DNA of 22,175 nucleotides from assembly GCA_027021085.1 (NCBI GenBank), contig JALUVB010000291.1, positions 1 to 22,175 of the forward strand, given 5' to 3'. The notes under the pieces are model-generated. The model searched no databases and had not been told where the DNA came from. It worked only from the letters and a program-made list of their open reading frames with translations. Positions 15,403 to 22,175 of the stretch are shown piece after piece; positions within the stretch are counted from its first letter, which is position 1, and the number at the start of each line of letters is the position of its first letter. The position numbers and the translations under genes are program-made. The DNA is from a bacterium. Its GTDB lineage: Bacteria > CAIJMQ01 > JAADFP01.

Positions 15403-16284
15403 TCAGTAGATAACTTTATTAAGAGGATACTCTATTATATCCTCTGCACCGCTTTCTTTGAGTAAGGGAATAAGGTATCTTACTTCCTTCTCGTCACATA
15501 CTGTTTCTACAGCTACCCATCCTTTCTGGGAGAGATGGGAGATGGTAGGCTTCTTCATGGCCGGAAGAATATTTAGGATTTTAGGCAAATTTTGTTCTTC
15601 TATATTCATCTTCAAACCAACTTTCGTTCCGGCAAGCAGAGCGCCCTTAATAAGCAAGGCAATCCTGTCAATCTTCCTTTTCTTCCACTCATCTTGGTAA
15701 GAAGCATGATTGGCAATAAAGCGAGTGGTTGACTCCAGGATTACTTCCAGGATTCTTAGTTTATGTGCCCTGAGTGATGTGCCTGTTTCTGTCAGCTCTA
15801 CTATTGCATCAGCAAAAAGAGGCGGCTTAACTTCGGTTGCTCCCCAGGAAAATTCCACCTCTGCTTTAATCTTTCTTGCCTTAAGATATTTCTTGGTAAC
15901 TTCCACCAATTCCGTAGAAATCCTCTTTCCTGCTAAATCTTTGACCTCTCTAATCTGAGAATCTTCCGGCACAGCCAGAACCCACTTTACCGGTTTAAGA
16001 CCGCTTTTGGCATAGACAAGTTCAGTAACTTCCTTAACTTTTGCTCCTCTTTCCATAATCCAATCTTTTCCGGTTATCCCCGCATCCAGGGAGCCTTCTT
16101 CCACGTAACGCGGTATTTCCTGCGCTCTAATAAGATAGAGCTGAATCTCCTCATCGTCTATAACCGGGAAATATGACCTTGCCCCCACGTAAACACTATA
16201 CCCGGCTTTTTTAAACAGTTGCAGGGTTGATTCCTGCAGACTTCCTTTCGGTAAACCCAATTTGAGCTTCATTTTACTATTCAT
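15403..16284 (-). CDS. hisG: ATP phosphoribosyltransferase, long form
   Basis: HisG joins ATP and PRPP in the first committed step of histidine synthesis. At 293 residues this is the long, hexameric form. It has [16 protein letters not shown] at the start, the PRPP-binding region [16 protein letters not shown], and a C-terminal regulatory domain ([37 protein letters not shown]) that binds histidine for feedback inhibition. No other his genes are nearby; the next gene downstream, 12 bp away, is a TPR protein. Start ATG 16284 is chosen by family length; ATG 16272 is possible. No strong ribosome site is visible. Confidence 0.95.
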   Translation of the reverse strand: MNSKMKLKLGLPKGSLQESTLQLFKKAGYSVYVGARSYFPVIDDEEIQLYLIRAQEIPRYVEEGSLDAGITGKDWIMERGAKVKEVTELVYAKSGLKPVKWVLAVPEDSQIREVKDLAGKRISTELVEVTKKYLKARKIKAEVEFSWGATEVKPPLFADAIVELTETGTSLRAHKLRILEVILESTTRFIANHASYQDEWKKRKIDRIALLIKGALLAGTKVGLKMNIEEQNLPKILNILPAMKKPTISHLSQKGWVAVETVCDEKEVRYLIPLLKESGAEDIIEYPLNKVIY

Positions 16285-16294
16285 GGAGAGAATA

Positions 16295-16486
16295 TTACCA
16301 TTTTAATGGCCTCCCGTCAAATAAAATAATTACGTTGGTAAAAGGCTTTAGGAGAATAATTTCTTTTATCACATTATTGCTTAACCTTTCTTTGTTCTTA
16401 AGTTTAGAAGCAACATCCGGGATGAAAGATATACTTCTAGGGGAGTCCCCCGGATAGAGAAAATTGGATGCTTTCGCCATCCACAT
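16295..16486 (-). CDS. Small hypothetical protein or gene remnant
   Basis: The 272-bp gap between hisG and the next upstream gene contains one open frame of 63 residues, ending 10 bp before hisG. It has no recognisable domain, no clear ribosome site, and a C-terminus reading [12 protein letters not shown]. The amino-acid composition is protein-like ([12 protein letters not shown]), so it may be a small gene cotranscribed with hisG or the remnant of a larger one. I see nothing else in the gap. Confidence 0.25.
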   Translation of the reverse strand: MWMAKASNFLYPGDSPRSISFIPDVASKLKNKERLSNNVIKEIILLKPFTNVIILFDGRPLKW

Positions 16487-16556
16487 GGTGCTGCAATCTT
16501 ATCTGGAAAGTTTGAGGGGAATCATAAGGAGAGCTATAGGTATTTCCCTGTAAGAT

Positions 16557-18110
16557 TCATTCTCTTCTTTCAGGATCTATAATCTCCACATAATCACCGA
16601 TTTTTTTATCAAACTCAAGCCAGCAAACGTCGGGACCATCATAAACTAATGCTTCTATCTTGTTCCATCCTGGTAGAAGATGCATTACTCCATATGCCAT
16701 AGGGTCTTCTGCATTTCCTCTTCCACAAACAAACTCTCCGTTTACATACAAAGCTACTCCATCATCTCCGATTATGCCTATATCTAAATCTAAAGGCTCT
16801 GATACATATACATATGTTCTGAATCCTAAAATTACCCAGTTCCCCCCTAAGCTTCCATTCGAGGTATCCTTGGGGATCAAAATATAGGAGTCTTCCCATT
16901 CCTTCCAGTACTCCCCAAAATCTTCCGGGGTAGGAACATAAGTATCATAATCTTCATGTACATCAAATTTTCTATATACTTTCCATAAATTATCCCCTTT
17001 TTTCACTACCTCAATAGTCTCTTCCTTTACATTCCCTGCCTGGTCATAGGCTAGAACATGAAGGGTGTAATAGCCGGGAGGGAAAAGGGGGTTGTTCTGC
17101 TCATCTTTTATATCAGTGTCCCATGCTAAGGTGTAAGTTCCCTCCACATCCTCATCATGGTCATCCAGGCTTTCTTCCGGGATTTGAGTATTACCTTCTA
17201 CATATTCTTCTCCATTAAGGTAAAAGGTATCTCCCGCATCATCCTCCACCAGAACCACCATCCTGTCCACTCCCGAGCCATAATCCCCATCAGAAATATT
17301 CGCTTCTATGGTTATCTTCCCTGAAACCTGGTAAACCCCCTCCTCATCAGGTTCTATGGGGTTCCCTTCCGAATCTTTCAGGGTAATCTCTTTTATCTGA
17401 GGGGGAGAATAAACCGGAAATTCTTTGCCCTGTTCTTCGTACATTCTGTCAGCAAGAGCACGGGGATAAAAAGTACTTATAAGATGCTTCTCCTCCTCCT
17501 CGGTAAAGAATCCCCAGTCGTTGGGGTTATCGCCTCGCTCATCATGTATATTTATAGACTCATAAACATACTCCACCAACCCATCGCACCTGAAAGAACC
17601 TATGAATACTCTTTTCCCGTCATCCCGGTAAAGGGAGGGAAGTTTTATGGCTGGCCAGCGGAGAAAAACATAATCACATCCTATCTGAAGCCAGGCATAG
17701 TAAACTACTTTCTTCCTTTGCTCATAAGTCAGTCCTCCAGGGACACCATTAAAAGCACCCCAGTATCTTTGACCATTTAAAAACCCTTCAAAGGTCCTGG
17801 CAGTAAGAGGTAGCATTTTATTCTGGTCCTGAGGTGAGGTTCCATTTGCCTGTATCACAGAATGTTTAAGGTCTGAGTTTAAGAGGGGAGCAGTGCGGGG
17901 GTCAGTCTTATTATAATTATCAGGCTGTCCTTTTTCTGCGAATTTAGAGTCACTGTTAAGATATATAGCAGAATGCCCCACATTGGAGAAGAAAAACCAG
18001 AGGTCTCTGAATATAGCATCTCCTTTCTCACAGTTTGGATTTACTCCCTGAGCATACAGAGTAAAAGAAAATAACAGTAATATGGGTAATATTCTACTTA
18101 TTCCCTTCAT
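16557..18110 (-). CDS. Secreted multidomain protein with probable permuted papain-like (NlpC/P60-type) domain
   Basis: The 517-residue product begins with a signal peptide (ISRILPILLLFSFTLYAQG). Residues ~35-215 contain VGHSAIYL and, later, SFRCDGLVEYVYE. A His-first, Cys-later order matches permuted NlpC/P60 (YiiX-like) cysteine hydrolases, with His45 and the Cys of FRCDG as likely catalytic residues. A middle Ig-like region follows (YQVSGKITIEANISDGDYGS, YDQAGNVKEETIEVV). The C-terminal ~130 residues, with GIIGDDGVALYVNGEFVCG, resemble a PA14/GLEYA-like carbohydrate-binding beta sandwich. Its start overlaps the HEAT lipoprotein gene by 17 bp, with AGGAGG inside that gene as ribosome site. 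A role on the cell surface or in wall or glycan processing is inferred. Confidence 0.7.
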   Translation of the reverse strand: MKGISRILPILLLFSFTLYAQGVNPNCEKGDAIFRDLWFFFSNVGHSAIYLNSDSKFAEKGQPDNYNKTDPRTAPLLNSDLKHSVIQANGTSPQDQNKMLPLTARTFEGFLNGQRYWGAFNGVPGGLTYEQRKKVVYYAWLQIGCDYVFLRWPAIKLPSLYRDDGKRVFIGSFRCDGLVEYVYESINIHDERGDNPNDWGFFTEEEEKHLISTFYPRALADRMYEEQGKEFPVYSPPQIKEITLKDSEGNPIEPDEEGVYQVSGKITIEANISDGDYGSGVDRMVVLVEDDAGDTFYLNGEEYVEGNTQIPEESLDDHDEDVEGTYTLAWDTDIKDEQNNPLFPPGYYTLHVLAYDQAGNVKEETIEVVKKGDNLWKVYRKFDVHEDYDTYVPTPEDFGEYWKEWEDSYILIPKDTSNGSLGGNWVILGFRTYVYVSEPLDLDIGIIGDDGVALYVNGEFVCGRGNAEDPMAYGVMHLLPGWNKIEALVYDGPDVCWLEFDKKIGDYVEIIDPERRE

Positions 18111-19263
18111 TCCTTTCCCTCCTGCGCTTCTCTAAAATCTCTTTTTCTTTCTTTAAAACTTCTTTTTTATGCTGTCTGAAGTAAGGAATGCCGTATTTAC
18201 CCTGTTGATAATCTTTCCCCGTAATGAAGTGTAAAGCCCAAGATAACGATGCTTTAGCCATTCCAGAATTACACAATTCCAGGGCATCCTCCAGAATAGG
18301 AACCACTTCAGGGTCTTTTATCTTGTAGGTAAAATAAGTTTCACCTGCTCCGTCTAAAAGCCACTCAATATTATCTCTTTTCTTCCTATCAGGGTTTTTC
18401 TTAAGTTCCTCTACCAGGTATCTTAAAAATTCTCTCACTATCTCATGCTCTCTCTGGTTGATTAAAGCCACCAGTATTTCTCTCTGAGGAGCAGTCTCAT
18501 CATATAAGGCATCCCTCAGAGCCTGAATACCTTCCTCACTCCTTAAGTTCCTTGCCCCTAAAGCATAGGCGGCCCAGAGTTTCTCTCCCCTTCCCTTACC
18601 ATTCTTTAAACTATCTATCAAAAATGGTATGGCTACTGGATTGGCTATGCTCCCCAGTACTTTACAGGCAAGCATCCTATCTCCCTCATCCTCGCTATTT
18701 TTTAAAAAATCTATCACTGTCAGGGCAGCATCTTCACTATCATAGTATCCTCCCAGAGCGTAAAGGGAGGCTTTTTTTAAGGAGTCGCTTTTGCTGTAAA
18801 GAAGGTCTCCTAACAGGGGTAAAGCTCTTTTGTCTTTGAATTTCCCCAGAACTTTTACTGCATTCTTCCTTACTCCCTCATTCTCCGTATTATCCTCTGC
18901 TATATCTATAAGAGGTTCTATGCAGATTTCATCTTTTATGTTTCCCAGAACCTCATGAATTAAAAGGGAACGAAACACAGGATTTTTACTCTTATCCTTC
19001 ACCACCTCTAAAACCTTTGGCACCGCAGGTTTTCCTATTTTTACCAGGTTATTCATATACTCCATGGTTGACCAGCCTGCGGATTCAAAGTTCCCTGCTT
19101 TCTCCACGGTGCTTTCCATCTTGGAAAGATTATCCTCCACTTCTTTCTCCACACTCTGAGAGGTTCCATTAGAGCTCCCGGAAGAACTTGCATTAAAATC
19201 ACTGCATCCTGAAAAGAAAAACAAAACTCCCAAAACAAACAGAAATAACCCTATCCTTCTCAT
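18094..19263 (-). CDS. HEAT-repeat lipoprotein
   Basis: The 389-residue protein has a lipoprotein signal (LFLFVLGVLFFFSGC, with Cys20 as the lipidation site) and then a Ser/Asn-rich linker. From about residue 60 there are repeated helical pairs of the HEAT/PBS-lyase type: AVKVLGKFKDKRALPLLGDL, ASLYALGGYYDSEDAALTVI, ACKVLGSIANPVAIPFLIDS and AAYALGARNLRSEEGIQALR. These scaffolds bind proteins. The C-terminus is highly charged (KKEKEILEKRRRERNEGNK). GGAGGAG lies 6-12 bp before the ATG, giving a firm start. It overlaps the secreted protein gene by 17 bp, so the two are coexpressed and may act together at the membrane. Confidence 0.85.
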   Translation of the reverse strand: MRRIGLFLFVLGVLFFFSGCSDFNASSSGSSNGTSQSVEKEVEDNLSKMESTVEKAGNFESAGWSTMEYMNNLVKIGKPAVPKVLEVVKDKSKNPVFRSLLIHEVLGNIKDEICIEPLIDIAEDNTENEGVRKNAVKVLGKFKDKRALPLLGDLLYSKSDSLKKASLYALGGYYDSEDAALTVIDFLKNSEDEGDRMLACKVLGSIANPVAIPFLIDSLKNGKGRGEKLWAAYALGARNLRSEEGIQALRDALYDETAPQREILVALINQREHEIVREFLRYLVEELKKNPDRKKRDNIEWLLDGAGETYFTYKIKDPEVVPILEDALELCNSGMAKASLSWALHFITGKDYQQGKYGIPYFRQHKKEVLKKEKEILEKRRRERNEGNK

Positions 19264-19288
19264 TTTTTCTCCTCCTTTTTTTGCTATG

Positions 19289-19294
19289 ATTATA
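19289..19294 (-). promoter_or_regulatory. -10 box of the HEAT lipoprotein operon
   Basis: Reading the minus strand, TTTGCTATAATCATAGC contains a perfect TATAAT, about 26 bp before the start codon, with the ribosome site after it. The -35 is not clear. The box sits in a small inverted repeat GCTAT-AATC-ATAGC that may reflect operator function or chance. The core equals that at 2141-2151. Confidence 0.5.
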
Positions 19295-19331
19295 GCAAAT
19301 TTTACCTTTCCCCCACAGAATTCTTACACTT

Positions 19332-19352
19332 TTTACACCTCGGGGGTGTAAA
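19332..19352. promoter_or_regulatory. Perfect 8-bp inverted repeat (operator or terminator stem)
   Basis: TTTACACC and GGTGTAAA are separated by TCGGG. It sits between the coiled-coil gene and the HEAT gene, about 40 bp upstream of the -10 box for the latter. No T-run follows it on either strand, so a rho-independent terminator is unlikely, and an operator for the HEAT lipoprotein operon is a reasonable guess. Confidence 0.4.
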
Positions 19353-19387
19353 TAAGATGAATGTCCCCGTAGTCTGGAATCTGGAAA

Positions 19388-20332
19388 TTATCCGTTCTTT
19401 CTTGTCTGTTCGCTGAGAATCCCCTGTAAAGTAGAAAGAGATTTCCCCTCTACAGTTTTGACGGCAATATCCTGAATTTTCTGGTATGCTTTTTCAAGTT
19501 GCTGGGATAGTCTGATGATTTGTTCGTTCTGCTGTTTTACAGTTTCCTCTAAAGATTTGATGCGGGTGGTGAGAACGTTCCTTTCTCCGTCAAACTCTTT
19601 TTTCAACAATTCTTCTCTGTTCTTTGCTTCTTCCTGGAGGTTTTCCGTTGTCTCTTTAACTGCTTTTTTAATGGCGGATTCTAACTCACCGGGGAAAGTA
19701 TCAACCTTTTTTCGTAATTCTTTTAATTCTTCTTCTTTCTCAGCTATGGCTTTTTCCCGTTCTGCTAATTCTTTTTCAGCTGCTTCCTTTTTAAGGTTTA
19801 TCTCTTTTTCCAATTTTGCCTTTTCATCTTCAAATCTATCTTTTGCCAGTTGTTGTTCCCGTTTGAATGTATATAAATATTCTTCTCTTTCCCTTTCGCG
19901 TTTTTTAGCTTCCTCTCTTTTTTCCTTTTCCCATTCTGCACGCAATTTTTCCATCTCTTCTTCAAATTCCCTGCGCTTTTGATTTTGTGCTTCCACCAAT
20001 GCTAATAAAGTTCCGGCTGATTTCTCTATTTCGTATACTTCCTTAAGCTCTTTCTCTTTGAAATTTATAGCTCTTTGGATATCTTTGAATTTATTAACTG
20101 CATTTTCCAATCTTGCTGAAAGTTCTCCCAACATTTTACTGATTTCTATTTTTAGATTACTGGTTTCTTTGGCGATTTTTTCCGAAGATAAGGAATCTAC
20201 CAATTTTTCAATCTCCTTGACTTTCTCTTTCTCTGCTTTTCTTTCTGGAGTAATTTGTGCTTCTGATTTTTCCTGGATTTGTGCTAATAGCGCATTGTAG
20301 GCTTCCAGCATCTCTTTTTTTGTGCTGGCCAT
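19388..20332 (-). CDS. Long coiled-coil protein
   Basis: This 314-residue protein is rich in Glu and Lys and almost entirely heptad-like helix from residue ~75 to ~290 (for example EMEKLRAEWEKEKREEAKK and EREKAIAEKEEELKELRKK). There is no signal peptide or enzymatic motif. It resembles uncharacterised cytoplasmic myosin-tail-like proteins. ATG 20332 has no ribosome site. A strong AGGAGG lies before ATG 20367, which is in another frame and ends at 20284. One extra A in the six-A run at 20338-20343 (minus strand) would join this ATG to the main frame, so the annotated N-terminus is probably about a dozen residues short. Confidence 0.75.
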   Translation of the reverse strand: MASTKKEMLEAYNALLAQIQEKSEAQITPERKAEKEKVKEIEKLVDSLSSEKIAKETSNLKIEISKMLGELSARLENAVNKFKDIQRAINFKEKELKEVYEIEKSAGTLLALVEAQNQKRREFEEEMEKLRAEWEKEKREEAKKREREREEYLYTFKREQQLAKDRFEDEKAKLEKEINLKKEAAEKELAEREKAIAEKEEELKELRKKVDTFPGELESAIKKAVKETTENLQEEAKNREELLKKEFDGERNVLTTRIKSLEETVKQQNEQIIRLSQQLEKAYQKIQDIAVKTVEGKSLSTLQGILSEQTRKNG

Positions 20333-20367
20333 AGAGATTTTTTAGGAGTTACTTTTGCTTTAGACAT
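20284..20367 (-). other. Short frame from the strong ribosome site, probable true N-terminus of the coiled-coil gene
   Basis: An AAAAAGGAGGATAATT ribosome site precedes ATG 20367. The frame encodes MSKAKVTPKKS and then runs out of frame with the coiled-coil gene to TAG at 20284-20286. Residues MSKAKVTPKK look like the normal basic start of such proteins. Either the assembly lacks one base or a natural frameshift uncouples the start; translation could also be coupled by the overlap. Confidence 0.5.
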
Positions 20368-20422
20368 AATTATCCTCCTTTTTCCCATTCATAAAATAAC
20401 TCGCATTTCCCCGGTATTAAAA

Positions 20423-20731
20423 TTAAAAAGGGGTAAATTTGCGCAATGCCTTTTCTTTTTTAGATTCAGGAATTTCAATTCCCAGGACGGTTTCCCAGAA
20501 ATTTAATACTTTCGGAAGCCAGAGACCTCTGCGAGGGTTAGAAATTACCTGTTTAATGTCATCTTCGCTATACACGGAATAAAGCCATCTGATTCGTTTC
20601 ACATCTCCGTAATTTAAAACCATAGTGATAATAATTTCTTTGTCCTTCTCCAAGTCTATCTGGTCAATGTTGTAAGACCAGAGGCAAGGAGCCACAAATT
20701 CAGGAATCTTTTTTTTGCATTTTCCCCCCAT
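20423..20731 (-). CDS. Small protein adjoining AbiEii-type nucleotidyltransferase (DUF6922-like)
   Basis: A 102-residue protein with PEFVAPCLWSYNIDQIDLEK, II(x)MVLNYGDVKRIRWLYSVY, and PRRGLWLPKVLNFWETVLGI. This pattern (PEF..PxxW, YGD..xIRWL, NFWExxLGI) resembles small proteins often encoded beside AbiEii/AbiGii nucleotidyltransferases, perhaps DUF6922; I cannot verify the family name. The start region MGGKCKKK lies inside the end of the nucleotidyltransferase frame (76-bp overlap) on an eight-A run, so the start is uncertain. It may serve as antitoxin or regulator, by analogy only. Confidence 0.6.
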   Translation of the reverse strand: MGGKCKKKIPEFVAPCLWSYNIDQIDLEKDKEIIITMVLNYGDVKRIRWLYSVYSEDDIKQVISNPRRGLWLPKVLNFWETVLGIEIPESKKEKALRKFTPF

Positions 20732-21362
20732 TTTTCTTTTATTCTTCTTGCCTCAATAATAAAATATTGTTTTGCCTCTGCCCAGTCAAAAGGTAGAAAG
20801 AGTTTAAATTTTCTTGTATTATTTTCTTTTTCCGCATACTCAAAGTAGGTTAATGACTGAAGGGCTAAATATTCATTAAAACCTGGGTATTTCTTTTTGG
20901 CAAATTTTAAAACATTCTCCAGGCTGAGTTTCTTGAGCAAAAAATACAAGTCAATAAAATCTCTCATTATTCCCCTTTGAATAATAGCTATCATTTTCAT
21001 TGCTGCAATATCTTCCAGAGAGGCAATATTGAGATACTCGCTCTTCGTGAGAGGTTTAATTAAAGAATATGGATAGGTAAATAAGCTGATAGCAATATCA
21101 TTTACTTCTAAAAGCAATGTATCTTCAGAGACCATTCTTAATAAAAAATTTCCCTTGGTTTTTCTTCCTGAAATTGGGAGTAAATTTGCTCCGGTTTAAA
21201 ATCCTTACCTGTATAGAAATCAAAATCTAAAGAAGTACGATGTCCGATTCTGAGAGCAAGTGCGGTTCCTCCAGCTAAATAGAATCCTTTTGTTTTCAGA
21301 AAAGAAAGATATGGTAAAATTTTAGCTTGCTTTTTATTCAATACTTTCCAGTATATCTTCAT
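20656..21362 (-). pseudogene. AbiEii/AbiGii-type nucleotidyltransferase, frameshifted
   Basis: The first part (21138-21362, 74 residues) has FYLAGGTALALRIGHRTS followed by DFDFYT, the GG...DxD core of the AbiEii nucleotidyltransferase family, toxins of type IV abortive-infection pairs. The remainder is in another frame (20656-21135) and continues with DTLLLEVNDIAISLF, IASLEDIAAMKMIAIIQRG, RDFIDLYFLL. One additional T in the six-T run at 21143-21148 (minus strand) would fuse them as PREIFLLRMVSEDTLLL. The downstream part has no ribosome site of its own. It is therefore a decayed or miscalled single gene of about 230 residues. The DxD core itself is intact. The genuine C-terminus probably ends near KEKWGEN, since later residues are the out-of-frame shadow of the neighbouring small gene. 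Confidence 0.75.
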
Positions 21363-21370
21363 GCCTTATT

Positions 21371-21399
21371 TATATACCCTAATTGGCTTCTTAACTCAA
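21371..21399 (-). promoter_or_regulatory. Candidate promoter of the nucleotidyltransferase cluster
   Basis: On the minus strand TTGAGT (21394-21399) and TATATA (21371-21376) are separated by 17 bp. Transcription would start only 2-5 nt before ATG 21362, giving a leaderless or near-leaderless message. No good Shine-Dalgarno site is present there. Confidence 0.45.
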
Positions 21400-21440
21400 G
21401 AGAATGTAGAAATCCAAGCCTCTTAAATCATGAGTGGTAA

Positions 21441-21845
21441 AGCAGGCATCCAGGATTTTAGACCTTAGACCGTAGACTTTAGGCTGTAGACTGGGGAAGC
21501 AGTAAACAGTAAGCAGTGAACAGTGAATGGTAACTCGGTAGCCTGGTATGTTGGTAATCCTGGCTTCCTGGAATAGGATTTTGAGGGATGTTAGGATTTG
21601 CAAGAATGATAAGTAACCAGCCCGCCTGTCATGCCTGCGGAAGCAGGCATCCAGGATTTTAGACCTTAGACTATAGCCCATAGACTGTTGACTGAAAATA
21701 TAGTAAACAGTAGTTAGTAGCGAGGGAATATAGTAAATAGTAAACAGTGAATACTGAGTTGGTTCCCCGTATCATTTGTCTTTCCGTCTAATGTCTATAG
21801 TCTAACATGGAGGCATAGGTGCTCCGACATGCGCCGGGACCAAGC
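21441..21845. repeat. Mosaic repeat tract, locus 4
   Basis: Most of the 513-bp gap between the nucleotidyltransferase cluster and the second nth is repeat material, with no credible gene. A perfect 30-bp direct repeat lies at 21441-21470 and 21642-21671. AGNC units recur every 7 nt at 21460, 21467, 21474, 21481 and 21488 (reverse complement of the GTCTA arrays). RGT units recur at 21501, 21508, 21515, 21522 and 21529. A hairpin ATGCCTGC-GGAA-GCAGGCAT fills 21631-21650. The segment 21808-21842 is an inverted copy of 9185-9215. Overall it is locus 2 in reverse and rearranged. Confidence 0.7.
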
Positions 21846-21875
21846 TACTCACTTGTGATGTCAGAGCATCATAAC

Positions 21876-22175
21876 TTATGAGCCTGAGCCCTTATCTATT
21901 CCTTCCCCGCTGTGGCCGTAAAATGAGCAGAGGTTGCTCAGGATGCATTGTTGACAGTTAGGTTTTTTTGCCTTGCAGATATTTCTCCCGTGCAGGATTA
22001 ATCGAAAGGGAAAAGTAATCCACTTTTCCCGGGGTATTATTTTCATCAAGTCTTCTTCTATCTTTTCTGGATTATTGTTCCTGGTTAAGCCGAGTCTCTG
22101 GGAGACTCTCTTTACATGGGTATCCACCACGATTCCTTCTGCCTTCCCAAATGCCTGGGAAAGCACCACGTTGGC
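21876..22175 (-). CDS. nth: Endonuclease III, second copy (5' end beyond the window)
   Basis: Only the C-terminal ~99 residues are in the window; the frame is open through the last base (ANVVLSQAFG). It has VVDTHVKRVSQRLGLT with the catalytic Asp, LILHGRNICKAKKPNC and a full cluster loop C-x6-C-x2-C-x5-C. The RLILHGR and CKAKKP wording is closer to standard bacterial Nth than the copy at 9417-10073. A GEGIDKGSGS tail follows the cluster. The stop codon abuts repeat locus 4, just as the other nth abuts locus 2. Confidence 0.9.
   Translation of the reverse strand, partial: ANVVLSQAFGKAEGIVVDTHVKRVSQRLGLTRNNNPEKIEEDLMKIIPREKWITFPFRLILHGRNICKAKKPNCQQCILSNLCSFYGHSGEGIDKGSGS

Noticed and set aside
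16440-16450. GGGGA-G-TCCCC palindrome as regulatory site
   Set aside because: It lies within the small open frame, far from a promoter, and short palindromes of this size are expected by chance.
19332-19352. Rho-independent terminator
   Set aside because: The stem is perfect but no T-run follows on either strand.
21391-21681. 96-residue minus-strand open frame
   Set aside because: It spans the direct repeats and hairpin of locus 4, and its sequence repeats itself (LRSKILDACF twice) because of the DNA repeat.
21800-21875. tRNA or small RNA gene near the second nth
   Set aside because: No cloverleaf can be drawn; the segment matches the hairpin module at 9185-9215 instead.

Overview
The window looks like a chromosomal segment of an uncultured, probably anaerobic bacterium of moderate GC. 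The pointers are a PPi-dependent phosphofructokinase, an oxygen-sensitive anSME-type radical SAM protein, a member of the nickel-pincer LarA superfamily, and AAAG-rich coding with strong GGAGG ribosome sites. No rRNA, tRNA or other marker gene is present, so the phylum cannot be fixed. The spaces between genes carry unusual phased short repeats, which is the most distinctive property of the segment.

Left part, 1-9412. moeA (+) converges on a leuD-type isomerase small subunit (-). Next comes a 249-bp MITE-like repeat element, then a tightly packed plus-strand operon with a TATAAT box just upstream: HAD phosphatase, LarA-superfamily epimerase/racemase, 6-phosphogluconate dehydrogenase (gnd), PPi-phosphofructokinase (pfp), STAS protein and SDR oxidoreductase. 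A DUF302 gene follows behind its own promoter. The core of this operon reads as a sugar-acid/pentose-phosphate module: the epimerase would feed a gluconate-type acid toward Gnd, and Pfp would join it to glycolysis. The Gnd cofactor loop suggests NAD+ rather than NADP+.

Middle, 9417-16284. A minus-strand cluster runs hisG (long form) > TPR protein > anSME-like radical SAM enzyme > ABC ATPase > ABC permease > endonuclease III. The last four are joined by start/stop overlaps. Repeat tracts sit at the 3' ends of nth and of the TPR gene, and one of them supplies the TPR stop codon.

Right part, 16557-22175. On the minus strand are a HEAT-repeat lipoprotein overlapping a secreted protein with a likely permuted papain-like (NlpC/P60-type) domain, then a long coiled-coil protein and a small cluster with a broken AbiEii-type nucleotidyltransferase and its small partner. 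Three reading-frame anomalies at homopolymers fall within about 0.8 kb here, while the other full-length genes read cleanly. The window ends with another repeat-rich spacer and the 3' part of a second endonuclease III gene.

The main candidates for undescribed biology are (1) the mosaic of strictly 7-nt and 8-nt phased degenerate repeats, in one case inside an element with terminal inverted repeats, and (2) the LarA-family epimerase operon.
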